From: RUG14219 sp045538535
Lineage (GTDB): Bacteria; Cyanobacteriota; Vampirovibrionia; Gastranaerophilales; Gastranaerophilaceae
Direction: 5' to 3'
NCBI GenBank assembly: GCA_045538535.1
Contig: JAZSRN010000040.1
Coordinates: 1-28,604, forward strand
Length of the DNA stretch: 28,604 nt
A program made the translations under genes and the position numbers. The notes beneath the pieces are model-generated. The model searched no databases, had not been told where the DNA came from, and worked only from the letters and a program-made list of their open reading frames with translations. How positions within the stretch are numbered: the stretch's first letter is position 1; each line of letters opens with the position of its first letter. Below, in pieces: positions 1-7,517 of the stretch.

Positions 1-5
1 CAAAT

Positions 6-872
6 ATGGAACAATTATTGATTGAGTATTTAGAATATTTAGAGATAGAAAAAGGGCTTTCGTATAATACTCTTTTGGCTTATCGTCGAGATATAAGTGC
101 TTTTTTTGCTTATTGCTCGCAAATCGGTTTGCTAAAAATTACGGATATAAAAAGAAATCATATAAATAATTTTATGCGATGTTTGCGCGAAAATGGTTTT
201 GCAATTTCATCTATTAGTCGAAAAATTGCATCAATAAAAGGTTTTTACAAGTGGCTTTGTGCAAATGAATTAATTAGTTTTAATCCGATGAATATATTAG
301 AACAACCAAAACTGCCTAAGCGCTTGCCAAAAGTTGTTACATTGCAAGAGATTACAAATATATTAGCTGAAAATATGTCGGAAACTGAAAGTGTAATCTT
401 TGAGTTGTTATATGGTTGCGGGCTTAGGGTTTCGGAATTAGTCAATTTGAAAGTTAATGATTTGGATTTGAATGGAAAGTTTTTAACATGTTTCGGGAAA
501 GGTTCAAAAGAAAGAATTGTTCCTTTTGGTGACAAGGCTCGTGACGCGATAAAAAGATATCTTCCTCATAGAGATTATATTGTTAAAAAGTTCAAACTTG
601 AGGGTAAATATTTGCTGATAAGTAATGCTGGTAAACAAATTACAAGACAAGGAGTGTATGAGTTTGTTTCAATGCTTGGAAGAAAAATTCATAAGCATAT
701 TTCTCCGCATACGTTGCGACATAGTTTTGCAACGCATTTATTGGAAAATGGTGCAGATTTAAGAATTGTTCAAGAACTTCTTGGACATAGTGATGTTGCA
801 ACGACTCAGTTGTATACTCATATTAGTAAAAGTCGACTTAAAGAAATTTATTTTACAATTAATAAAGAATAG
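6..872 (+). CDS. xerD: Tyrosine recombinase of the XerC/XerD family
   Basis: This is a site-specific tyrosine recombinase that would act on chromosome dimers at dif sites in the cytoplasm. The 288-residue protein has the usual Xer length. An N-terminal SAM-like core-binding domain covers about residues 1-85, and the catalytic domain covers about 105-280. The full catalytic set is visible: R141 (in GLRVSEL), K165 (in GKGSKER), H235 and R238 (in PHTLRHSF), H261 (in LLGHSDV) and nucleophile Y270 (in TQLYTH). The start at position 6 gives the expected Xer N-terminus, but the ribosome binding site lies mostly outside the window. The next gene follows after 15 bases on the same strand. XerC versus XerD cannot be settled from one copy; the symbol is a best guess. 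Family assignment is near certain. Confidence 0.9.
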   Translation: MEQLLIEYLEYLEIEKGLSYNTLLAYRRDISAFFAYCSQIGLLKITDIKRNHINNFMRCLRENGFAISSISRKIASIKGFYKWLCANELISFNPMNILEQPKLPKRLPKVVTLQEITNILAENMSETESVIFELLYGCGLRVSELVNLKVNDLDLNGKFLTCFGKGSKERIVPFGDKARDAIKRYLPHRDYIVKKFKLEGKYLLISNAGKQITRQGVYEFVSMLGRKIHKHISPHTLRHSFATHLLENGADLRIVQELLGHSDVATTQLYTHISKSRLKEIYFTINKE

Positions 873-887
873 AGAGACAATAATAAA

Positions 888-1601
888 ATGTTAAGTTTAT
901 ATGTAACTTCAACTGAGAAAAACGAACATAGATTTCCGGTGTTAGCCGGGTTGGCGGGTGTGATGCAAAGTTTAGGATATAGTGTATGTGTATACAAGCC
1001 GGTTCAGTTGGATTGTTATATGAAAGATAATGAAATCCGTTCAAAGGAATTTGATTATTTGATAAATACGGATTCTTTTGTTGATATAAAATGTTCTTAT
1101 ATGTTTAAAAATGCATCAAATCCCTTGTTAGCTTCGGTTGCGGAAGGTAAACTGATAGAAAGAGAACAAATCCTTGAGGATTTCAAGGCCCTTGCTGATA
1201 AATATGAATGCTTACTTGTAGATGGGCTTGAAGGGCCAGGTACACCGTTGAATATGGATTTTTTGGAAAGCGATATGATGAAGGATTTTGGTTTGCCGAT
1301 ATTGTTTGTTGTTTCAGCTATAGATTCTAAATTGAACAATATCTTAACCGTATTGAAAAGTTCATCTGCATTTAATATCCCTATGCGGGGGGTTATTATA
1401 ATTGATTATCCAGAATACACAGAGGATGATAATATAAAATTCATGCCACGATTTATTGAAGAATATACAGATATAAAGGTTTTGGGGGTTTTGCCTAAGA
1501 TAAATCCAAATATGCCGCCGGAAGAATTAATTGATTTTGTTTTGAACGGAATAGATATTGAAGCAGTTTTTGATGTTGCTATAGCTAAATTGGAAAAATA
1601 A
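888..1601 (+). CDS. BioD/AAA_26-like protein with degenerate P-loop
   Basis: This 237-residue protein resembles dethiobiotin synthetase and the N-terminal domain of some phosphotransacetylases (P-loop AAA_26 fold). Fold landmarks are visible in order: beta-1 (LSLYVTST), KPVQ at 37-40, ASNPLLAS at about 76-83, the acidic strand-end LLVDGLEGPGTPL at about 109-121, and LPILFVVSA. The Walker A segment, which in BioD reads like GTDTxVGKT, is replaced by STEKNEHRF at about 8-16. It has no glycine-rich loop and no GKT/GKS, so ATP binding in the normal mode looks lost. It follows the recombinase gene closely and probably shares its transcript. It converges with rsmD with a single base between the two stop codons. 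It may have a regulatory or structural role. The fold call is fairly sure; the function is unknown. Confidence 0.6.
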   Translation: MLSLYVTSTEKNEHRFPVLAGLAGVMQSLGYSVCVYKPVQLDCYMKDNEIRSKEFDYLINTDSFVDIKCSYMFKNASNPLLASVAEGKLIEREQILEDFKALADKYECLLVDGLEGPGTPLNMDFLESDMMKDFGLPILFVVSAIDSKLNNILTVLKSSSAFNIPMRGVIIIDYPEYTEDDNIKFMPRFIEEYTDIKVLGVLPKINPNMPPEELIDFVLNGIDIEAVFDVAIAKLEK

Positions 1602-1602
1602 T

Positions 1603-2151
1603 TTAAGAGTTAATGCAGTCGGTTTTTGATAGTTTTAAAAATGAAATATATTTATCTCCGTACTTTTTTTGTTTTATTAAGTCAAATCCGTCGATATTGA
1701 TTTGGGTTACGTGTTCCAAAATGGCGTAGTCGAAATCTATTTGTTTTATGGCTTGAAGGCTGTTTTCATAAATCCCCGAGTAGTATGGTGGGTCAATGTA
1801 TATTATATTGAATGTATCTCTTATTTTTTTTAGATATTTTAAACTATCGTTCTTTACGAGTTTGTAATTATTGTTATTTTTTAATATTGAAGTGTAATTT
1901 TGTTTTAGGACTTGAAAAACTTTAGGATGTTGTTCAATTGCCAAAACATTATCAAAGCCTCTTGAAATGGCTTCTAATCCCATAATCCCCGAACCGGCGT
2001 ACATATCAAGAAAGCTTTTGCCTTCAAAATTGGTCATTGATTGCAATGTGTTAAAAATACTCATCCGGACTTTGGAAAGTGTTGGACGGGTAATTTTTTC
2101 ATCAGGAGTTTTAATGTTTAATCCTTTAAATTCACCGGCTGTAATTATCAT
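1603..2151 (-). CDS. rsmD: 16S rRNA (guanine(966)-N(2))-methyltransferase RsmD
   Basis: RsmD methylates G966 of 16S rRNA using S-adenosylmethionine during small-subunit assembly. With the ATG at 2149-2151 the protein is 182 residues, the usual RsmD size, and begins MIITAGEFKG, matching the family N-terminus. An upstream in-frame start at 2223 would add 24 residues of promoter-like sequence and was rejected. Motifs are RPTLSKVR (22-29), the SAM-binding loop FLDMYAGSG (47-55) and the catalytic DPPY at 120-123. The gene is divergent from fixC, with about 70 bases between starts, so the two share a regulatory region. Product identification is confident. Confidence 0.88.
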   Translation of the reverse strand: MIITAGEFKGLNIKTPDEKITRPTLSKVRMSIFNTLQSMTNFEGKSFLDMYAGSGIMGLEAISRGFDNVLAIEQHPKVFQVLKQNYTSILKNNNNYKLVKNDSLKYLKKIRDTFNIIYIDPPYYSGIYENSLQAIKQIDFDYAILEHVTQINIDGFDLIKQKKYGDKYISFLKLSKTDCINS

Positions 2152-2160
2152 ATTAACTAT

Positions 2161-2189
2161 TTTACACAAAAAAGAAAATAGTGTATAAT
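2161..2189 (+). promoter_or_regulatory. Sigma-70 type promoter for fixC
   Basis: TTTACA at 2161-2166 and TATAAT at 2184-2189 are separated by 17 bases, a near-consensus housekeeping promoter. The predicted transcript starts near 2196, leaving a leader of about 25 bases before the fixC ATG at 2222. A TTG at 2210 in the same frame, preceded by AAGG, is an alternative start. Confidence 0.7.
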
Positions 2190-2221
2190 TATAATGTAAG
2201 GTATTAAATTTGGGAAAAATC

Positions 2222-3529
2222 ATGACAGATTTGGTAAATAAAACTGAGGTTATTGTAGTCGGTGGTGGGCCGGCCGGTATTTCTTGTGCTATAACATTAG
2301 CAAGAGCCGGTAGAGAAGTAGTTTTGATTGAACGAGGAAGTTTTTGCGGTTCAAAGAATATGTTCGGGGGCGCAATTTATGCTGATGCAACGAGAGAGGT
2401 GTTCCCAAATTTTGAGCAATCGGCGCCGTTAGAACGTCGTAATGTTATACATAAGTATATTTTATTAGGCGAAGAAGATTCAACGTCGGTTTCATATCGT
2501 AATAAATCTTCAGAGATTGTAAGTTATTCGGTAATAAGAAGTAAATTCGATAATTGGATGGCACAAGAAGCCAAAAATGCGGGAGTTATTCTTGTTGAAG
2601 AAACCGTTGTAAAAGAATTAATTGTTGAAAACGGTTTTGTTGTTGGCGTCAAAACTGAATTGGAAGAGTATCGAAGTGACATTGTTGTGTTGGCAGATGG
2701 TGTAAATTCACTTTTGGCAAAACAAATAGGGTTGAGAGAGGAGCTTAGTGCGCATGATGTTGCATTGAGTGTCAAAGAAGTTTATAAATTAGATAAAAAT
2801 AAAATAAATGAGCGTTTTCATATAACTGATGAGGAAGGTTGTATATACGAACTTTTTGGAGGATCAATGTTGGGAATGCTCGGATTGGGATTTGTATATA
2901 CGTATAAAGATTCAATCAGTATCGGGCTTGGTGTTACATTGAGTGAACTAACAAAGCGTGGACTTAGGCCGTACGAAATGCTTGATGAAATCAAAACACA
3001 TCCTTCTATTGCGCCGTTATTAAAAGACGGAACATTGTTAGAATATTCGGCGCATTTGATTCCGGAAGGGGGGTATAAAAAAATCCCTAAGATTTTTGAT
3101 AATGGCCTTTTGGTTTGTGGTGATGCTGCAAGTTTTGTAAATAATTTGCATTGGGAAGGTTCAAATCTTGCGATGCTAAGCGGTAAAATCGCGGGGGAAG
3201 TTGCTACGGTTGCATTGTGCAAGCGTGATGTTAGCGCAAAAGAATTGTCTAATTATCAAACAAAATTGCAAAATTCTTTTATAATGAAAGATTTGTATAC
3301 GTATAGAAATTTAATGTCTGAAATGGATAAGCGCGCTGAATCTTTATTAGGTTATTATCCTCGTAAAATAAATGCATTTTTCAATATGTTTACATCGGTG
3401 AATGGTGTTCCAAAACGTAAATTGTATCGTCAATTTATTAAAGACTTTGTTTTTGGTAGACCTATTGGAGAATTATTTAAAGATATGTGGACACTGACAA
3501 AATTATTATGGAGTGTATTAATTAAATGA
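2222..3529 (+). CDS. fixC: FixC-type FAD-dependent electron-transfer oxidoreductase
   Basis: This flavoprotein belongs to the FixC/ETF-quinone oxidoreductase family, which passes electrons from the electron-transfer flavoprotein FixAB towards quinone or a ferredoxin-like partner. The FAD dinucleotide motif GGGPAG lies at residues 14-19 with E37 at the end of beta-2. The second FAD motif GDAASF begins at residue 300. The protein is about 435 residues, typical of FixC and shorter than mitochondrial-type ETF-QO. The ATG at 2222 is preferred; a TTG at 2210 would add four residues. The gene overlaps fixX by four bases (ATGA), so translation is coupled. The FixA/FixB subunits are not in this window. 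The family call is confident; the physiological acceptor is inferred. Confidence 0.85.
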   Translation: MTDLVNKTEVIVVGGGPAGISCAITLARAGREVVLIERGSFCGSKNMFGGAIYADATREVFPNFEQSAPLERRNVIHKYILLGEEDSTSVSYRNKSSEIVSYSVIRSKFDNWMAQEAKNAGVILVEETVVKELIVENGFVVGVKTELEEYRSDIVVLADGVNSLLAKQIGLREELSAHDVALSVKEVYKLDKNKINERFHITDEEGCIYELFGGSMLGMLGLGFVYTYKDSISIGLGVTLSELTKRGLRPYEMLDEIKTHPSIAPLLKDGTLLEYSAHLIPEGGYKKIPKIFDNGLLVCGDAASFVNNLHWEGSNLAMLSGKIAGEVATVALCKRDVSAKELSNYQTKLQNSFIMKDLYTYRNLMSEMDKRAESLLGYYPRKINAFFNMFTSVNGVPKRKLYRQFIKDFVFGRPIGELFKDMWTLTKLLWSVLIK

Positions 3530-3810
3530 AAAAACAATCATTAGAAGAAAAATTATATACTTTAAAATTTAGGCCGGATATTTATTCTCATCTAAAACCT
3601 GATAATGAGTTGTGCAAATCTTGTAAAAATAGGGTTTGCGAAACGGTTTGTCCGGCAAAAGTTTATGAGTGGAACGAGGCAGAACAAAAATTAAATGTGA
3701 ATTTTGAAAATTGCCTAGAGTGTGGTGCGTGTCGAATTGCTTGTCCTAAAAATGCGATTGATTGGCGTTATCCACGTGGAGATAAGGGAGTAAGTTTTAA
3801 ACAAGGATAA
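3526..3810 (+). CDS. fixX: FixX-like ferredoxin
   Basis: This 94-residue ferredoxin-like protein is the usual partner of FixC. It has eight cysteines in two groups: C30, C33, C38, C42 (spaced 2-4-3) and C63, C66, C69, C73 (spaced 2-2-3 and followed by proline). The second group is a classic [4Fe-4S] site, and the first retains four cysteines and could hold a second cluster. The ATG overlaps the fixC stop codon. The stop codon lies in the first copy of a 17-bp tandem repeat. It probably accepts electrons from FixC in a FixABCX-type complex, inferred from gene order and family. Confidence 0.85.
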   Translation: MKKQSLEEKLYTLKFRPDIYSHLKPDNELCKSCKNRVCETVCPAKVYEWNEAEQKLNVNFENCLECGACRIACPKNAIDWRYPRGDKGVSFKQG

Positions 3811-3840
3811 ATTTTTTACAAGAATAAATTTTTTACAAGA
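3807..3840 (+). repeat. Perfect tandem duplication of a 17-bp unit
   Basis: The unit ATAAATTTTTTACAAGA occurs at 3807-3823 and again at 3824-3840 without a mismatch. A partial third copy (ATAAA) runs into the Shine-Dalgarno sequence AAGGAG at 3844-3849. The first copy contains the fixX stop codon, so the duplication lengthened the spacer to the next gene. Confidence 0.95.
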
Positions 3841-3855
3841 ATAAAGGAGATTGAT

Positions 3856-4224
3856 ATGAAAGAAGAGTACACAAATCAGTACAGACGTTGGTATGACAAA
3901 GACCCTGTGCTATCAGAAGCGGTTAGAACATTGGAACATTCTGATGATGAAACACAAATTAAGATTTCATTAAATTTGATTAAAATTATTATCGAGCATA
4001 ATATTGAAGATGAAAAGTATGAAGCAGTCGAAGATATTATAAATGCCGTAGGTTCCGGTTTGGACGAAAACAAAAAAGGCCGCTGGTATGATATAGATTC
4101 TACCTTGAGGACGGCAATGAATATGTTACATAATTGTCCTGAAGCTACTCAAAAAATCATTGCGAAAGAAATGGCCAAAATGGTTGTCGATAAAATTAAA
4201 ACAAATGAAGATGATGAAATTTAG
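3856..4224 (+). CDS. Small hypothetical protein with internal duplication (RWYD repeats)
   Basis: I do not recognise a function for this 122-residue protein. It has two related helical halves, at about 11-46 and 76-111, with the second offset by 65 residues. Each begins RWYD-x-D, and conserved L, A, L and TQ positions follow at the same spacing. It is acidic at the C-terminus, has no signal peptide or membrane segment, and is probably cytoplasmic. The start is fixed by AAGGAG six bases upstream of the ATG. It lies downstream of fixX on the same strand, but the tandem repeat separates them and nothing ties it to electron transfer. A strong hairpin follows. Confidence 0.75.
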   Translation: MKEEYTNQYRRWYDKDPVLSEAVRTLEHSDDETQIKISLNLIKIIIEHNIEDEKYEAVEDIINAVGSGLDENKKGRWYDIDSTLRTAMNMLHNCPEATQKIIAKEMAKMVVDKIKTNEDDEI

Positions 4225-4240
4225 TTATTAGAGTTTAGCA

Positions 4241-4280
4241 AACCCGAAGGCGCCGCGTATTTACGCGGCTCCTTCGGGTT
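4241..4280. terminator. Long hairpin between convergent genes
   Basis: AACCCGAAGG (4241-4250) pairs perfectly with CCTTCGGGTT (4271-4280). The stem continues with GCCGCG/CGCGGC after one mismatch and a small AT loop. It lies between the converging ends of the RWYD-repeat gene and the SIMPL gene. Neither side has a good U-tract, so it may be a bidirectional terminator of modest strength or an mRNA 3' stabiliser. Confidence 0.6.
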
Positions 4281-4297
4281 ATATCCTCAAATTATAT

Positions 4298-5041
4298 TTA
4301 TTTTAAGAAATAGCTTGCGTTAACTGTAACTTTTAATTTAATTGTTCCCGGTTCAATAGGTGATGAACTTTCGACAGCAGAATCTTCAGCGCCAGCTGCT
4401 GATTTCATCATAACATTGGCATAAACTCTTGGATATGCGGCATTATTTGCATTGACCGAAATATTTTTAACCCCTACAACTTCGCTCGATGATGCTTTTG
4501 CGAGTGCAACGGCTTTTGAATGAGCTTTTATGGCGGCTTGTGTGATTAATTCTTCTGAGTATATGTCATATTCAGATAGTGTAAAGTTTAGATTGTTAAC
4601 ATTTGTTGCACCTAATGATGTTGCTTTGTCAATAATTTCGCCAATTTTGTCAATAGATTTTGTTTTTAAAATCACATTGTTTGAAACTTGATATTTGTCG
4701 AAATTTCTTTTGCCATTGTTATACGTGTATAGAGATGTTGCATTGTAGTTTGATGTTCTTATAAAATCTCCGTTATTCGGGTTGATTAAGTTTTTGAGTT
4801 CAGCATATATTTTATCTGATATTTCTTTGTTTTGTAGAGATGCTTTTTGCATTGATTTTGTATCGTATGTTGTTACTCCGAGAGTTATTTCAACTGTATC
4901 GGGCGCCACTTCTTTTTCTGCTGTTGCAGATACTGTTACGTATCCTTTTTCGGTGTATGTGCAGTTGCAATCAGCGGATGTAGAAATTTGTGCACATAAA
5001 AGTAGTGCCAAAATTGACATTGATAAAATCGTTTTTTTCAT
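4298..5041 (-). CDS. SIMPL-domain (DUF541) exported protein
   Basis: This 247-residue protein has an N-terminal signal peptide (MKKTILSMSILALLL, then a small-residue stretch ending STSA at about 22-25). A SIMPL domain follows, shown by VTVSATAEKEVAPDTVEITLGV and a C-terminal beta strand TIKLKVTVNASY. The family is periplasmic or surface-associated and of poorly defined function. I chose the ATG at 5039-5041, directly after the upstream stop (5043-5045). An ATG at 5050 would add three residues but lies only two bases from GGAGG. It is the last gene of the minus-strand run, is translationally coupled to the two-TM gene, and ends before the convergent hairpin. Confidence 0.82.
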   Translation of the reverse strand: MKKTILSMSILALLLCAQISTSADCNCTYTEKGYVTVSATAEKEVAPDTVEITLGVTTYDTKSMQKASLQNKEISDKIYAELKNLINPNNGDFIRTSNYNATSLYTYNNGKRNFDKYQVSNNVILKTKSIDKIGEIIDKATSLGATNVNNLNFTLSEYDIYSEELITQAAIKAHSKAVALAKASSSEVVGVKNISVNANNAAYPRVYANVMMKSAAGAEDSAVESSSPIEPGTIKLKVTVNASYFLK

Positions 5042-5042
5042 C

Positions 5043-5498
5043 TTAATCATTTCCTCCTTTTATATCTTCCGTTACAGAAGTTTCAACTTTTTGGGTTGTT
5101 TCTCGGTTTTTTAGTTCTTCTTGTTCAAATTTTTTAAAATCAGAAGCTTTTAGAACCATAGAATTGAGCATTTGCGCTTGTGTTTGTGCGCGAACTTTGT
5201 CCAGAACTCTTCGTAATTCTTCTTCGTTAAGTTCCGTAGGGGTTTGAAACGCGGTTAAATATTTTTTGCGGTCGTTCAACACATAGATGGAACCGGCAAC
5301 AAAGCCCCAAAGCAAAAGGCCTTGGAATAGATTAATCATAGGGATTTCCCAAGTTCCGGCTAAATAATTCCAACCCATCATAAGCATTTTTGCCGGAAAA
5401 ATTACAAATCCTACAAAAAGGCAAACTGCGGCAAAGGCAAGTAATAACAAGCCTTTAACTCCTGAAATTTGTATAACTTTTGCATTTCTCTTTTTCAT
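5043..5498 (-). CDS. Hypothetical two-TM membrane protein
   Basis: I do not recognise this 151-residue protein. Two hydrophobic segments lie at about 14-36 and 55-73, separated by a short loop. A charged, probably coiled C-terminal half follows, rich in E, K and Q (from about residue 88). The predicted layout is two membrane helices with a cytoplasmic tail. AGAAGG precedes the ATG at a usable distance. A near-consensus promoter lies just upstream, inside the ligA 3' end, so it can be transcribed separately from ligA. Its stop lies one base before the SIMPL start, suggesting coupled expression. Confidence 0.7.
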   Translation of the reverse strand: MKKRNAKVIQISGVKGLLLLAFAAVCLFVGFVIFPAKMLMMGWNYLAGTWEIPMINLFQGLLLWGFVAGSIYVLNDRKKYLTAFQTPTELNEEELRRVLDKVRAQTQAQMLNSMVLKASDFKKFEQEELKNRETTQKVETSVTEDIKGGND

Positions 5499-5528
5499 AT
5501 ATAAAACCTTCTATCTAATCACAATTAT

Positions 5529-5557
5529 ATTATAAAATTTTTATTTTATCATTTCAA
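5529..5557 (-). promoter_or_regulatory. Promoter in the ligA 3' end for the two-TM/SIMPL pair
   Basis: Read on the minus strand, TTGAAA (5552-5557) and TATAAT (5529-5534) are separated by 17 bases. The -35 lies within the last ligA codons and the -10 just beyond the ligA stop, so the two downstream genes have their own start of transcription. Confidence 0.6.
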
Positions 5558-7511
5558 GAAATTCTTGTTCTGTCAATATTTTTATACCCAAATTTTGCGC
5601 TTTGTCAAGTTTTGAACCCGCGTTTACTCCAGCCAAAACATAGGATGTATTTTTTGATACAGAAGAGGATGTTTTGCCCCCATGAGATTTGATTAAATCG
5701 CTTGCCTCATCGCGAGTCATATTCTCTAGTGTACCTGTCAAAACGAATGTTGCCCCTTTAAAAATTTCACTTAGAGCTTGATTGGTCTGTATAGGCGCAA
5801 TGCCAAGGGTTTTAAATTCGTTAATCATTTCTATGTTTTTTTTATTGTGGAAAAAATCATAAATTTCTTCTGCCATTTTATCTCCGATGCCGTTAATTTC
5901 AGCAAGAGTGTGAATGTTAGCAGACATCAATTTTTCAATACTTCCGAATTCATTGGCCAAAATGTCTGCGGTTTCTTTTCCTACATTGCGAATTGATAGC
6001 GCAGTAATGAAACGTTTTAGAGGGTTTGTTTTGCTTTTTTGAATAGCTTCATACGCATTTGTGGCGGATTTTTCTTTAAAACCTTCCAATTGCATAAAAT
6101 CTTGCGTAGTTAATTTATATAAATCAGTAGGGGTTTTAACAAATCCTTTTTCGTATAGTTGTTCGATTAATGCCGGTCCGACGTTATCAATGTCCATAGC
6201 TTCTTTACTTGCCCAATAAACTATTTTTTCTTTTTGTATCGCCGGACAGTAGGGATTTATACAATACAAAACAACTTCTTGCTCGCGAGTTTCAAGTCGT
6301 TGCCCGCAACAAGGGCAAATTTCTGGAGTTTGGTATTGCGCCAAATTGTTATGCTCTTCGGTTTCCATAACTTTTATTACTTTTGGAATAATTTCTGCGG
6401 CTTTTTTTATTAAGACGGTATCGCCTATGCGTACGTCAAGGCGCTTGATTTCGTCAAAATTATGCAAACTCGCTCTTTGAACGGTACTACCGGCAAGGTG
6501 TACGGGTTCTAGTATCGCCACCGGGGTAACCGCTCCGGTTTTGCCTACGTTTAATTCAATATCAATCAATTTTGTAGAAACTTCTTCTGGAGGGAATTTA
6601 AATGCCGTTGCCCATTTTGGTGCTCGAGCAGTAAAGCCTAATTCTTGTTGTTGAGATAATTTGTTTACTTTAATCACAACGCCGTCAGTTGCATAGTCAA
6701 GCTCAAAACGTTTAGTTTCCCATTCTTTGCAAAACTCGATGGCTTCATCTACATTTTCGCACAATTTTATATTAGGGTTGATTTTAAAACCTAATTTTTT
6801 CAAATACATCAAACCTTCAAAGTGATTTTGAGGCGAAGCTGAGTTGTTTGCAAAGATGCCAGAATATGTAAACATGGACAAATCTCTTTTTGCAGTAATG
6901 GTGCTGTCTAATTGTCTCAGTGAACCACTTGCTGCATTGCGAGGGTTGGCAAAAATTTTTTCACCGTTTTTTAAATTTTCTTCGTTTAATCTCTCAAAAG
7001 ATGATTTTGGCATATAAATTTCGCCCCGAACTTCAACGTCAGTTTCTTCAAAGAGTTTTAGCGGAATTGCTTTTATTGTTTTGAGATTTTGGGTAATATT
7101 TTCGCCCACAACTCCGTCACCTCTTGTTACACCCAGTGTAAAAAGTCCTTGTTGATATGTAAGTGCGATAGCTAATCCGTCAATTTTTAATTCGCAAACT
7201 AATTCAACCGGTTCATTGAATTCTTTTTGGATTTTGTCATACCAAGATTTTAGTTCGTCATAATTGTAGGTATTGTCAAGGCTATAGAGTCGATGTTTAT
7301 GTTTGTGTTGTGAAAATTTTTCGCTGATAGAACCCACTCTCTGAGTTGGGCTATCGGCAGTAATAAGTTCGGGATTTTCTTTTTCAAGTTGTTTTAGTTC
7401 CGCAAAAAGTGTATCGTATTCAAAATCGCTCAAATAAGGATTTTCTTCAACGTAATACTTGTAGTTGCTTTTGTTTATTTCATCACGAAGATATTTTATT
7501 CTATTTAGCAT
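5541..7511 (-). CDS. ligA: NAD-dependent DNA ligase LigA
   Basis: LigA seals nicks in replication and repair using NAD+. At 656 residues it is full length and all domains are present. These are the N-terminal Ia domain (YRE-type contacts in YKYY-x9-FEYD, about 17-33), the adenylation domain with catalytic K109 in ELKIDGLAI, and an OB-fold. A zinc finger follows with C399, C402, C417 and C422, then helix-hairpin-helix repeats (NVGKETADIL, EINGIGDKMA). A C-terminal BRCT domain covers about 580-656 (FVLTGTL near its start). Seven bases separate it from the speB stop, so it is co-transcribed downstream of speB. Identification is certain. Confidence 0.97.
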   Translation of the reverse strand: MLNRIKYLRDEINKSNYKYYVEENPYLSDFEYDTLFAELKQLEKENPELITADSPTQRVGSISEKFSQHKHKHRLYSLDNTYNYDELKSWYDKIQKEFNEPVELVCELKIDGLAIALTYQQGLFTLGVTRGDGVVGENITQNLKTIKAIPLKLFEETDVEVRGEIYMPKSSFERLNEENLKNGEKIFANPRNAASGSLRQLDSTITAKRDLSMFTYSGIFANNSASPQNHFEGLMYLKKLGFKINPNIKLCENVDEAIEFCKEWETKRFELDYATDGVVIKVNKLSQQQELGFTARAPKWATAFKFPPEEVSTKLIDIELNVGKTGAVTPVAILEPVHLAGSTVQRASLHNFDEIKRLDVRIGDTVLIKKAAEIIPKVIKVMETEEHNNLAQYQTPEICPCCGQRLETREQEVVLYCINPYCPAIQKEKIVYWASKEAMDIDNVGPALIEQLYEKGFVKTPTDLYKLTTQDFMQLEGFKEKSATNAYEAIQKSKTNPLKRFITALSIRNVGKETADILANEFGSIEKLMSANIHTLAEINGIGDKMAEEIYDFFHNKKNIEMINEFKTLGIAPIQTNQALSEIFKGATFVLTGTLENMTRDEASDLIKSHGGKTSSSVSKNTSYVLAGVNAGSKLDKAQNLGIKILTEQEFLEMIK

Positions 7512-7517
7512 ATACCC

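Noticed and set aside
2152..2223. 24-residue N-terminal extension of RsmD
   Set aside because: The extension is encoded by the divergent promoter region and the family start is the internal MIITAGEF.
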